Source of the DNA: Paraescarpia echinospica | Taxonomy: Eukaryota; Annelida; Polychaeta; Sabellida; Siboglinidae | Assembly (NCBI GenBank): GCA_020002185.1 | Contig: CM034532.1 | Coordinates: 32,645,577-32,709,576, forward strand | Length of the DNA stretch: 64,000 bases | Reading direction: 5' to 3' | Shown here: piece after piece, positions 1 through 13,300 of the stretch | Layout of the letters: the number at the start of each line of letters is the position of its first letter | Numbering within the stretch: position 1 is the first letter of the stretch | Program-made: the position numbers and the translations under genes | Notes under the pieces: model-generated | Seen by the model: only the letters and a program-made list of their open reading frames with translations | What the model was told of the DNA's origin: nothing | Databases searched by the model: none

Positions 1-737
1 AATGATTCAACCCAGTAAAACTGTGTTCTGAAACTTGCTTGATGGATTTGTAATAAATATGTCACACAAAAAATGTGATTAAAAATGCTATGTCCTTATG
101 ATTTTTATGGACATAGTCGTAGGGCACATATATACCCACTGGTAGCATCTCACATATAAGACCCCTAAGGTTACACTAAACCCCTAGGTCTAGGACATAA
201 CCCTTCAGGCTATAACCCATTACCATAATTATTCAATTGTTCTTCATGTTGTTTTAATGTTTATTTTAGTTTATTTTGATTATATAGTAGCTATATTGTT
301 ATGTGTCAGACTCAGAGTAATAAAATTATTGTTCCACATAAATGACAATGATAATCTAGGACTAGAGCTGTCATTATATATGTCATGATATTATGGTCAT
401 CTCGCGAACAACTGTCCAACTAAAAAAGTGTGGGTTTTGTCCAGAGGGGTGATATCGTAACTTAAGTAGCTATAACGTCCTAAACTCGATCCGCATAAAC
501 CAGACAACCATGCTTACGACGTTCGACGGTTCGTAACTTTGTGAAGTTTGTCTTTGAGTCTGACAAGTCTGTTTACAATTACTTCGTCCGATGACCTACT
601 TAGCTACAACCTCTAGCTAACTCTCTGTACAGCTTTGACACCGCATTTTATAATATAACGTCGTACTAAAACGATATAATTGTTGTTGTCGACAGTTTTC
701 ACACCATATGTGTCATTATAATGAAGTTGAACTTGAA
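1..737. other. Non-coding stretch, probably intron of the 744-920 gene
   Basis: AT-rich sequence with no open reading frame, repeat or RNA gene that I could support. If the exon at 744-920 is real, this is its first intron on the minus strand. Confidence 0.3.
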
Positions 738-743
738 GCTTAC

Positions 744-920
744 CAGTCGGTGTTGCATGAGCGAACATTGTGACTCCGGCTCCGCATCATCTTCTTCGCT
801 ACCGTCGCTGAAACGCTCGGAAAGAGCGGAATTAGACGAATCAACCGCTGTAACCGTTCCCGCTAGTGGCTCAAAATCGTATGATTTCACTTGAAACTCT
901 GCGAAACTCCCACTAGCCAT
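744..920 (-). CDS. First coding exon of an unidentified minus-strand gene (acidic N-terminus)
   Basis: Read on the minus strand, an ATG at 920 opens 59 codons that end exactly at a good donor (GTAAGC at 743-738), so the exon ends in phase 0 and the rest of the gene lies left of the window. The peptide starts MASGSFAEFQ, contains the phrase YDFEPL near residues 14-19 and then an acidic Ser/Asp/Glu-rich stretch (residues 38-50). A short 'Y-x-FEP' phrase followed by an acidic linker is common at the N-terminus of invertebrate proteins with a P2X7-type cytoplasmic domain; that assignment is only an inference, because the diagnostic Cys-rich domain is not in the window. An in-frame upstream ATG at 998 is also possible. 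The exon points away from LRRC42, so the two genes may be divergent. Confidence 0.4.
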
Positions 921-3825
921 GATGTTACAAGAGAATGGAGAGAACAACAATGGCGATGCATAGATGTCAACAAAGCCGCGAGTCGGCATTGACGTCACGA
1001 TACCACGTGATCGCCTAGCTCATTAAATTTCAACTTTCTGCGGGAATCTCTACACAGACGGGTTTAAAATAGAATTTTGTCTACAAACGTATTTTTCTGT
1101 ATTTTTTTAATGTTGTCAAATGTTACATACAATGTTAATCTTTGTGTACACATGGAAAACGGATTTTAGCTAATGCCTTGTTGTTATTTCCTTTAATACC
1201 TCCAGTCCAGGCTCCAGTCCAGAGACAGAGTCCTAGATTTTACGAATATCAAATCAATATTTACCAGTACATGTCTTTAACAGCAGTCAAGTCACCCTCA
1301 GGTACAACCACGGCATACACATTATAGGTGGTAAGATTCGTGATTCTGATTCTGCCTCTGCCCTCGTTGACGTTGTGATGATTCGATATTTCACAGCGTC
1401 TCTCGCGACTATGAACACGAAGAGAAAATGGACCGGCATATGTCACGTGATTGACTAGCAGATGGTAATTAGTCTAAAGTTAAAATGACAGGTTTTTAAC
1501 CATATTAAACAACAACTTGAATAATCTTCCATGAAACAATGCACTTAATTTCCTTACAAGAAATTAAGAAAGTAGTCGTTTTTGGCGATATGCGATAATT
1601 ATTCGTTGTTCGCTAGATGGCAGGACATACGTTTATGTTCTCTGGGCAACCTCTAGATGTCGCCAATGTTCTTATCTTTACCTAATGTTCTCTGTTCCCG
1701 CGAACGGTTTGGTCATATTTATACATTACATAGTACAATAAATACCATAGGCATAATATGGTAAGCATCTAATCATGTGTTCAACGTTACATTAGGGGTA
1801 CGGTACATCGCCATCAGCGAAATAAATACAATTGCAGAACTAAACTTAAGTTAAAGCGAAGATATACACTAAACTAAAGTCTAAACCTAGTCTCTAGACC
1901 GGAGTCGTAGACGGTAGACCTAGTCCTAGTCTACCCTCCTACTCGAGTCACACTGTGACTGTCAGTCGTGACACTGTGTCTGACTGAGTGAGTGTGAGTA
2001 TGACTAGTGCCAAACAAAGTGGCAGTACCTGGTAGTGACGTTCCAATGCGCTCGTCCCCCTCTTATTTATCGTAAACACTAGTACTTCAAAATGATAATG
2101 TCTGCTTGACCCAGTTGCATAAATTCACCAGTGAACTTTTTTGTTTTTAGCATTACAAGCTATTAGTCTGGGTCTGTTGGAGATGTTTCACCGGAACTTC
2201 ACCTGTTTGCTGTCACCAAGATTTGAAGATGGGGTGCTGTTGGAGATTTTTTGCTATAAATTCAGTGGTTCAGCACGTCTCCCGTGGTGTTGCATCTTGA
2301 AGATGGGAGGTGCTGTTGGAGATTTTCAAAGAAAATCCAGGAGATTTGTGTGTATTCTGGAAGACTGAGAGATACACCCAAAATCAGACTCCCAGATTTC
2401 ACGGGAGAGTTGTTAGGTATATTACAGCATTTTCTGGGCTGTATTGAAAATATAAAGTTCTAAATCGTTTCTTTAAACTTTCTTATCATTTGAAACATAG
2501 GCAATTGTGTATAATTCAGGTGTGAAAGTATGCTTCTGTGACAATGGCTTCACTTCCATCAATATGCAGAAATTGTTTTCATTAAAATTTATAAAAATTA
2601 TCTACCAGTAGTCATTCTAGATGCACAGGGTCGTAATAATTTAATACCAATATACTATCACTGCTTGTTGGCTTTTATGAATACAATTGGGTGTAAATTA
2701 GGCTTAATCAGGCAACAACAAAATTGGACCAATCTCCAGACCTCACACGAGTCCCACTTTGTCTGAAAACCCACTCCAAAACGACCTCGTTATGGGGATG
2801 CTACTGTGGTGTTTGTATATATACAAGATGAAAGAATACAAGACGAAACAACATGGTCTGCCAATCTCACACCCACTTCATTGTACTTCCAGTTAGAAAT
2901 GTAACCTTCTCCATTATGAGCCCTCTGCATTGTGAAAAAATATAACCCCACATGAACGTGTAGCACCCCTTGGAGTCTGAATTGGTCAAATGTGAACCCC
3001 CCATTGTGAAAAGCTGGTTACGGGCTTGATTATAGATGTTTTAGTTTTGCAAACCAAAAAGCCGCACCTCTCTTTTAATGATAATGAATGTTTAATGAAT
3101 TTTTTATATGGCTTAATTTATGTGCTCATAATTGTTAAATCATCGTCACCCCATTCATTCACCAGTATTTTGTCTGCATCTGTCACCTCTGAGTGACCAG
3201 AATTAGGACTCATAATTTTACGATTGATGTAAAACGGGCTTCTTCTGTATTTGTTCCCCATTCGTTTACATAACAGGAGACCCTGGGATAGTGTGAAGTC
3301 CTTCTGCATGGCTAATTGGTTGCAATGGTCCTTTGACACACATTCCTCTAGTGACTGCCCTTTTTACACATGACATTGGAGACAAACCTCAACCAGGCTC
3401 CCATACATTCAGTGATGATCATTTAATAGATAAGGGTTCTCCCTTTAACATATGTACAAATCAGGCTTTCTTGGCATTCCGTGTAATGCTTGAACACTAT
3501 CCAACAGCTTTTAGGAGGGGGTTAATGCTTTTGAGAAACATGGAATACAATTAGTGGTTCACATTTTAAAGATGCAATTTTGAGGGGGGTTCACATTTTG
3601 GAGAAACGTGGGTTCAAACCCGCAGGCATATGAACCCCCCAGGCTGTAGGCCTCATAATTGTAGTTGAAAATTTAATTGTTATAACTGGTTCAGTTTGAA
3701 TTGTTTTGAATTTGACTTGTAATTACTTGAAATTTTCAATGAAGAGTAATTGTAATTTGAGTTTTTCTAACTGGACCCAGCTCTGGTTAGATGACTAATG
3801 CGATATTTTTCTTGATTATTTACAG
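921..3825. other. Intergenic stretch between two divergent genes; no coding exon seen
   Basis: This stretch must hold the promoter and any untranslated first exon of LRRC42, but I could not place them. It holds a TCGCTAGATGGCAGG motif near 1,610 that resembles a CTCF core site, a low-complexity CTAGTC/GTCACAC-rich patch at 1,880-2,010, and a dispersed repeat at 2,440-2,646. The small ORF at 2,141-2,368 has two near-duplicate phrases (TTGGAGAT, GAAGATGG) and looks like simple duplication rather than coding sequence. Two short stretches, near 2,989 and 3,574, are inverted copies of a GTGAACCCCC phrase. Confidence 0.4.
2440..2646 (+). repeat. Dispersed repeat, copy 1 (second copy at 6,031-6,192)
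   Basis: It begins TATTGAAAATATAAAGTTCT and ends GTCGTAATAATTTAATAC. The same sequence recurs at 6,031-6,192 in the same orientation with a few substitutions; copy 1 has about 45 extra bases in the middle. No coding potential. Confidence 0.7.
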
Positions 3826-3905
3826 AGATCTTGGCTGTACAACAAATACAAAGAACCCTTGCTTATTTGATGAGTCTGGTGGGCTAGTAGGGATTTGAAA
3901 CCGTC

Positions 3906-4333
3906 ATGCAAGAAAAGAGGTGCAAAACGAGTGTTGAAGAAGATGTGGCCACGGTTGATACAACATCAACAAAAGAAACATCCATGCTTTCTTCACTCCA
4001 AAACATCTGCATTCATTTTATTGCAGCAAACATTGAACATGCAGATTCATTGGTTGGTTTTCCAGAGGTGGTTGGTAGAGCACTGTTTATAGAGGTTGAG
4101 AAATGTGGTCATCTGTGCTTGAGTAACCCCCACTGCAGTGTGATCATGCAGTTGTTCCTTGATGCATATTATGCAGCTGTACTTGAATGCTTGACGCTGC
4201 GATGTGCGCACATGTTGATCAACCAGCACTTTGACTTCTGGCAAAGGTTTAAATATCTACAAATACTGGACCTGGGTGGATGTCATTTGGGAGACGGACA
4301 TGACATGTTAAGTTTTGTTGGACAGCTTGAGTG
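3906..4333 (+). CDS. LRRC42: LRRC42 coding exon 1
   Basis: It encodes residues 1-142 plus two bases. The exon acceptor is the TTTACAG ending at 3,825, so 80 bases of 5' untranslated sequence precede the ATG in this exon. The donor is GTG|GTAAGT. It contains DSLVGFPE and the first LRR phrase, YLQILDLGGCHLGD. Confidence 0.8.
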
Positions 4334-7300
4334 GTAAGTACTGTATGTAGACATGTTCTTTCATGTTGCAAAACCATGTGTGAAAACATTGATTTTATAT
4401 GAAAGGTATTTATTAATGGTGCGTTTAGTCCAGTAGAAGCTTAGCTTGGTGGAATGTGAAATTGTTGTTTATGCTTGTTAATTTGTTTGCAGATTTCGCA
4501 AGACTACATACAGTGTACACTTTCAGAAACACGATGCTCAAAAACACTATTATTTGACCACTAATCCATTGAAAGGGTTTTAAAAAGTGTGGTTATTTTT
4601 CAAATTGTCCATGATGTGACCTTGATATTACCCTTAGTGTGAAGGTAATTATTTTGAAGAGTTTAAAATATAGGTTTCGCTACTCTATAAGGTCATGAGT
4701 GCATAGTTTGGCAAAAAAAGTTGGCAGGTATATTATACAATAACTACAGACCTATTACTCTTGCAACAATTGCTAGTAAATTATTTGAATCTTTAATATT
4801 ATCAAGGGCTACCATTTTCTTCACAACGTGTGCCAACCAATTTGGATTTAAAAAGCATCACTCAACTGAGATGCTCATATTTCTATTAAAAGAACTTTTT
4901 CGACACTACATAGTGAATGGCTCTTCTGTGTATGTCACTATGCTGGATGACTCCAAGGCCTTCGACAAAGCTATTCACTAAACTAATTGACCGTGGCTGT
5001 CCTGCTTTCATTGTGCGCATTCTGTATCACTGGTACAGTACACGTACCCAGAAATTCACTGTCAGATGGTGTCAGACCTTTTCTATATTTTTTACTGTCT
5101 CAAATGGTGTTAAACAAGGTGGAATCCTTTCTCCCCACCTTTTTAATGTGTACATGGATGACTTAAGTGTAAATCTTAACAAATTACAAGTTGGATGTCT
5201 TTATACAGGCACCATAATGAACCATTTGATGTATGCAGATGATCTCTGTATTTTTTCACCTAGTGTTTCTGGTTTGAGAAAACTAACAGATTGTTGTGCC
5301 AAGTATGGCGAAATGTTTAACATAACACATAATCCCAACAAATCATATTGTATGGTTACTGACAACAAACCTCAGGACATGAAAAAGAGTCATCCTGTCA
5401 CTCTCAATAATCGTCCATTATCTCACACTATTAAATGTAAATATCTGGGTCACATAATTAACAATAATCTTACTGACGATGACGACATTGCCAGACAGAA
5501 AAGACCCCTGCATGCTCAGGCCAACGTCTTTGCACGAAAATTTCGCCTTTGCAGCTCTACCATTAAAACTTCCCTAATTCTCTCTTACTGTGGTACTATG
5601 TACACCTGAAGTCTTTGGTATAAATTTAAAAAACAGAGTTTGAAAGATATTACTGTTGCCTATAACAACAGTTTTAGAATTTTACACAATTTGTCATCAC
5701 GTTCAGTGCAAGTTTTATGTTTGCTACAAACTGTGTTCAATCTTTTAAGCTTATTATGTCGTCTTGAACGGTCTGAAAATCCACTTTTTGTTAATTATTT
5801 TTATACTGATATACATTTTAGAAGTCCTATGTTTAAATATTGGACTACCCAATTGTATACCTAAAGTTGAACGCTCATTTTATATATATCTCATTAATCA
5901 TCTATATTTATTTCATGTGTATCTATATCTTTGTATTTTAGTTATTTATTACTTATTTTTGTATTTACTTGTATTGTATGTACATATGGACTTTTGTCTG
6001 AAATAAAACAGTATTATTATTACACTGTATAGCATACAGTATTGAAAATATAAAGTTCTGCATCGTTTCTTTAAACTTTCTCATCATTTGAAACGTAGGC
6101 ATTTGTGTATAATTCAATTGTTTTCATTAAAATTTATAAAAATGATCTACCAGTAGTTATTCTAGAGGCACAGAGTCGTAATAATTTAATACACTTTTTG
6201 GTTTGTGTAACTAAAATATTTATAATCAAGCCCGTTGCCAGCTTTTCACAATTTTGTCAAAAAATATCCACACTAAAACAAAATTGAAAATTCTTTAGTC
6301 TAATTAGATTGTTTTTAATTGGTATCTATTAACAATGCTGGGTTACCATCTGATATCGATAAATTTGGCAATACACCCTAGAGTGATTCATCAACGGTAC
6401 AACCTCATTTCAGTTACTATGTCCAAGTTTTTATGACAACTTGTTTGTTTCAGTTTGACTTGTCTCAGTTTTCAAGACAACTGCCTTAGTGATGCTGGTA
6501 TACGTAAATTGACATGTCCTTCAAGGGTATTGGCACGCGGACCCTCAAATCTGCATATTCTTGATCTTTCAGGTACAGACTCCTAGATCAAAATTTAATA
6601 GTGTTAGAAATTGTTCAAATGTTTGTAAACAAGTATTGTGTGTGATTTCATATGGTTACGAACGTCAGAATTTATATAAGTGCAATTTAATCCATCAAAC
6701 TTAACATTCAATAAAGCGAGGTTATCTATTTGTTGTTCTAGATGTTGTTTCTAGTTATTAGTTGTCTGAAGATATAGTAACGACACACTGCAGACTTGTG
6801 ACTTGTGAAGGTCATACATTACAGTGCCTCTACATAAAAGTGTCATAGTTACAACGCAGAATAGCATCGACATGTGGTATACTTTGTATGGAATGTATAC
6901 TAGCACAATTCAGAATAGTACTATTAGTATCCATGTGTAAATCCACACTAGAAAGTACAAAATAAACATGAAAATAAATGCAAACATGAAACTGTAGTGG
7001 CATTGATTACAGAACCCACATAATTATGCTGGTTCTGTCCAAAACTACAGCAGGTACTATCAGTATAGAAATAAATATTTGTTTCTCTGTTGTAGCCAAT
7101 CCACTGTTAACAAATGATGCGGTGCGATATTTGCTTCATTTTAAGATGTTGGAAATATTAGATTTGTCTGGCACAAAGGTTTCGGTAAGTGTACATCATA
7201 TAGACGATGATCTAGACTCTTCCCATCTCTAAGAAACTTGAAAAGTCTTTAGTGGCAGTTTTAAAATAGAAGAATAAGATATGTAAGAAAATGAAATTAC

Positions 7301-10300
7301 TCAACCTGCTGTTAGAAATCGCAGCATGATATAATGTAATATCACTGGCTAATTATTCAACTCTAAAATATTCAGTATTCAATAAATCTTTACGCAGGTA
7401 CATTATACTTATTCAGGTATGCGTAGCTTGGAACTGTTCAGATCTAGGACTCTTATTCTATGACAGATTCAGTCCCAAATAACAAAAAAATCTTGTTCAA
7501 ACACTGTTGGATCCATTTCAAACTTTATTATTTTATTAGCCATAAAGCTATTCTCTGTTTGTGCCACCTTTGTTGATTATTATAACTTAAAACCATCACT
7601 CAATACACACCCTCTTATTGTATTAATTTATAAGTCCTTGTTTTGCTGCCATACCTTCAAGTTTCATTTGACGTGCTGCAATCTGTCTGTAATCTGTCAT
7701 ATGATTTTACATTTTTGTTTCAAAGAAGCGAGGTGTTAGTAAGCTGGAGAAGTCACTGTTGATGTTGGATGAAACCGCTGTGAGAGAGGTTGAGAAGACA
7801 TTCTGTGGAGTGTGTGTGGGATGGGCAGCCGACACCATCACAAGGTGGACAAACAAGCTGCTGTGTGGGCCTTCAGAAGACTGTAACAACAAAACCGCAG
7901 TAGCCAAGTTCTGTAAGTAAACATACATAAAGGTAATTTACATTTGCTGTAAATTTCCACTACTAAGTGGTAGGTGGCACATTATAATTTTGTCAGGGTA
8001 GCTTCTCATAATTCACTGATTTTTGGGCCGAAGGTCCAACGGACTATTGCCATCACTCTGCGTCCGCTGTCCGCCGTTAGCTGCCTTATCTCAGAAACCG
8101 TTCAGCAACATTTTATTTTGCATAGACATCTTAAGGCACTGCCACTATGTACAAGAAATCTGTATTTGATTGAATCGTTCTAAGGGCCTCCAAGGGCCCC
8201 AAAACTGGTAAATTTGTACATTTTGCTCTTTTTTTTTAAACTGTTCAGTAACTTTTTCTCTAATTTTGCATAGACGTTACTTAGGTTAGTGGCACTGTAC
8301 ACAAGAAATTTGTATTTGATTGAATCATTCTAACGGCACCTAATGACCCCCCAAAAGGACCCCAAAACTCTTAAATTTTCACATTTTGCCTTTTTTAGTC
8401 CTTTGGGCCAAAGGTCCAAGGGAGTATTGCCATCACTCTGCGTCCGCCGTCCACCGTTAGCTGCTGTATCTCAGAAACTGTTCAGCAACTTTTTTTTCTA
8501 ATTTTGCAGACTTATCTTAGGGTACTGCAACTATGCACGAGAAATCTGTATTTGATTGAATCATTCTGAGGACCCCGTAGGGCCACCAAGGGCCCAAAAA
8601 GCTGGTAATTTGTCACATTGCCTATTTTTTTTAAACTGTTCAGCAACTTTTTTTCTAATTTTGCATAGATGTATCTTAGGGTGCTGCCACTATACACAAG
8701 AAATCTGTATTTGATTGAATCATTCTAAGGGCACCTCAGGGGCCCCCAAAGTGCAAAAGTTTTACATTATCTAATGATGTGGTTTTGAGAAGGGCTCTTG
8801 AGACCACCCCCATCAGTAGATGTTGTGTATTGTGCCAGAAACTGTGCCCCCCCAGACTCACTCCACTCTGCATTGTTCCTTTGAGACCTTGACTAATCTT
8901 TACTTGGTCACAAGCAGAGCAGACACATTTGACCCCTGTTAAACTCAGTTGAAAATTAATACTCTGGATAAATATAGAGTGAAATATCCTACACTTTATT
9001 GGTATCAAATGCATTCTACTGTTCTGTTTACACTTGCCATGCCTTGTTTAGACATGGTACTATGTAAATCAGTTGTATCGATATAGACTAATAGTTACAG
9101 ATTCACAATATAGTTGACATCTGAAACAACCAAATGTCAACCATTAGAAGAGCTGACAAAGTTCCGCTATACACAAGAAATCTGTATTTGATTGAATCAT
9201 TCTAGTGTCATCAGCATATAGTAGAACATACATTTTCAAGAAAATGTCTACATCATTATTACTAAGGTTGTTGTAAATGTCACCAGCTGCCATGTCAAGT
9301 CCCTTATAATTATGACTAACAGTGTTCAAAATTCAGGTAAATAGCAAATAACAAAGGAGACAAGTTTTCGCTTTGCTGTACCTCTACATCACATGAGAAG
9401 AAGGCTGACACAGCCTGGCCCTGTTTTATACATGATTTAGCATTTTTGTACATGTTGTATACGCCTTTCAAAACATTACCATTACCAAGTATTCATTTAT
9501 AACATTATCAATACCACATGCCTTTTTGTTTTTGAGTTTTTTTAATTTGCATTAGAACCTCATTTTGTGTGAATGGTCTGTTTATTTGTTCGTTTGACTG
9601 TGAAATCTTTCTTGGATCAAAAAGTATCTCACTAGCTGCAGTTTCACTTTCAGGTTTTTCACAGAGTTTTTCAAAGTGGTTCATAAACTTACTAGTGAAA
9701 TATTTCCACATTTTTCACTGCTGTTACTTGCTTTATTAAGTATATCCCAGTATTCTGCAGGCTTGCTATGGTTTAGGTTGCGCAAGTTTTCATGTAACTG
9801 TTTATGGTAGCATTTTGATATTTGTTTTATAAAGCATTTATACCCACTAGCCAATTCTCTTAACTCTGCATTAGCTTCGTCATTTTAAATTTTCTTTAGT
9901 CTACCATTTGCTCTCAAATAATCTGTCCTCTTAGTTTTACACATAAAGACATAATCTGGCATAACTTGCTAAGTCTTTGTAGCAGCACATTTGTACTTCC
10001 AGTGTATTATTGCAACATACTGTGTGCCACATTTGAATGTCAAGCATGTAATATTTCCATGCAATCCATTTGCATATATAATATAAAACTTCAACAGCCG
10101 TTTTCTTCATTTTCACTTTTTGAACCCTACCATAACTTCGCCAATTTTTATAGCAGTCATAATTTTTGAAACCATGTAAAGCCCCCTACCCAACCTTTAC
10201 AAGAATGTAAGAAAACAATGTTGCAATTTTCCGACTTATCACTCATTTGGTCAGCTGGGGTCACATATCGACGTATTAGTCCAAAGGACTTCAGGGTCTC

Positions 10301-13300
10301 TTGGCCCATTTTTTCAAAAACTATAATTTGTTCTCAAATATTGTATAGACATTTCATGTGGTAGTGCCATTACACACAAGAAATCGGTATTTGATTGAAT
10401 CATTCTAAGAGCATCAAAGGTCCCCTAAAATGCTAAATTTACTAACTAAATTGTTCTCTACAGCAGCAGCTCTATTTATAACTTGACTAAACCCTTTTCC
10501 AACAACATCTGTCACATGCGGAGTCTGTGTCTTGCATGGATCAGAGGTTGTCTTTTCTGTTATTTCAAAAACTGTTCAGTAACTTTTTCTCTAATTTTGC
10601 ATAGATGTCTCTTATGGTAGTGTCACTGTACACAAGACATTTTTATTTGATTGAATAATTCGAAGGGCACCTCAGGGCCTCCCAAAGAACTAAATGGTCA
10701 CATTTTGTCTGTTTCTGCCTAGACTATGTTGGCAGAGTATTGTGTATTACACCCACCCCACTGCAGCTAAGATTCTCTGGCTGCTATTGTTTGATGGAAA
10801 CTGTGACTAATCTGTAATTGGTGACTGGCAGAGGCTTGTGTCAACAGACGGCATGCACTAGACCCCTGTTAACCAATTAGCATACAGCATGTTATTTCTA
10901 TACAGTATCTGTTTCCTCAGAAACTTGACCTAGATTTTTTTTAAATGATGCATGGTAGTTTTATCATGTTCTATAACTACAAGTAAGTGTTATTTGAAGA
11001 GCATTGAATTATCTACATGATGATACCTTTTAGTATGTTGTTGCAATGAAATATGTTGACCATACTGAGCTTGGTAAATGGTAATTTTTATAATGAATCA
11101 CATTTTGAGAATGCATGTCATTGTTTGCGGTGTAACTTTTGTATGCTTAATTTTCTGCTGCTACAAGTTGCGTTCATCTGAAAGATTATTCAATTACCTA
11201 TCCAATGATAATACATATGTTGTGGTGTTGGAAATATATAGCTTTGGTATATTGTACACGAGGGTTGTGATAGGAAACTATTGGACATTGCGACAGTCCA
11301 GAAAGACAGTATGAGATGTGTCACTATATGAAGTGTGACTTTCAGATACCTCATTTTGTAGTGCTATGGATTATGATGGGCCTCTTCATTAGCTCCCTAT
11401 ATATTTATGTGAAATATATCATTATGTTATTAAAATATTTCAGAACAGTAAAAGAACAGTTGCGGAACAGTAAAATTAGGAATGTTTAGTACTTATAACT
11501 AAAAATAGTGATATTCAATTCACATACATAAATTATATATTTTGATTTACACAGTAACAAGAATTACTAAGATATGGAAGGTGGTTGAGAAGGGAGATAA
11601 ATGAGATCATTATAAAGTTGGAGCCTGGCCGCCCAGCCATGGGCTTAGCCAGCCCCCTAAGGCTAAGCTGCAACTGTCTTTGAGTTTGTTTACATTTTGA
11701 CAAACTACTATTATATAGTACTAATTTTTGAATTGGCACGGCTAACCCTAATATATCCCACAAAATGACTTCTACAGGAAACATCGTTGGTGTAAATTAC
11801 CATCCCATTATTCTTACCGACAAAGACCTGTAAGTTAGGTGAGTAATATCTTCGAAGTTCTGATAGCAGGACACCGCTTTTGGTGAAGTCGAAACAAAAG
11901 TTTGACAAAGGCTTCAAGTTCAAACAGACTATTACCGTCCAGCTGTCCCATTTTTGATATTCTTTAATCTACCTTTTGCTCTCAAATAATCTGTCCTCTT
12001 AATTTTATATATAAAGACATAATCTGGCATAACTTTATAAGCTTTTGTAGCAGCACATTTGTACTTCCAGTATAACAGTGCAACATAACATACATGTGTG
12101 CCACATTTGAATGTCATGCATGTAATATTTCCATGCAATCCATTTGCATATATAATGTAAAACTTCTGCAGCCGTTTTCTTCACTTTTTGACACCTACCA
12201 TGTTCAATGCTCCACAACTTCGCCAATTTTTGTAGCAGTCATAATTTTTGAAACCGTGTAAAGCACCCTACCCAACCTTTACAAGAATGTAAGAAAACAA
12301 TGTTACAATTTTTAACCCAGTTTAGCCCAAAATGGAGGTTTAGCCCAACCCGGGTTTAACTTGCCAACGTTGTTCACTATCCAGTTATCAATAGACATCA
12401 GTGGCAGAAGCAAATCTAATACACAAGCTTACAGCTGCCCATTGCAGTATGGAAATACTAGGAAAATTTAGCATTTTGGGCAGCCCTAAACAGCCCCCCA
12501 AAACTAATTATAGTTATTGTTAAGATGTTTAACCTAGTTCTATTATCTGGCATTGTGTCAACAGATTGGTGTATTGGGATCATTAAGCCTATATACAAAA
12601 AGAAGGGGTCAATAGATGACCCAGACAACTATCGTGGCATTACACTATACTGACCACATACCTAAAGCGAAGCGAATTTAATAGGTGAAGAACAGGCAGG
12701 GTTCAGATAGGGGTATTCCACTCTTGATCATATATTTGTTTTGCATTCGTTGGTTGAATTGTATTTGTCTCGACGCAAAAGGCTTTATTGTGCCTTCATC
12801 GATTATATGAAACTATTTGATTTAGTAGACCAGTCCTCACTGTGGTCTAAGATAATTTCATACGGTATTAATGGTAATGTGTTGAAAGGCGTATACAACA
12901 TGTACAAAAATGCTAAATCATGTATAAAACAGGGCCAGGCTGTGTCAGCCTTCTTCTCATGTGATGTAGTGGTACGGCAAGGAGAAAACTTGTCTCCTTT
13001 GTTATTTGCTATTTAACTGAATAATTTTGAACACTGTTAGTCATAATTATAAGGGACTTGACATGGCAGCTGGTGACATTTACAACAACCTTAGTGATGA
13101 TGACATTTTCTTGAAAATGTATGTTCTGCTATATGCTGATGACACTAGAATGATTCAATCAAATACAGATTTCTTGTGTATAGCAGAACTGTGTCAACTC
13201 TTCTAATGATTGTTTCAGGTGTCAACTATATTGTGAATCTGTAACTATTAGTCTATATTGATACAATTAATTTACATAGTACTATGCATGGCAAGTGTAA

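Noticed and set aside
3570..3650. tRNA B-box-like GGGTTCAAACCC, possible SINE
   Set aside because: It is a short palindrome beside a repeated GTGAACCCCC phrase; no A box, tRNA fold or tail.
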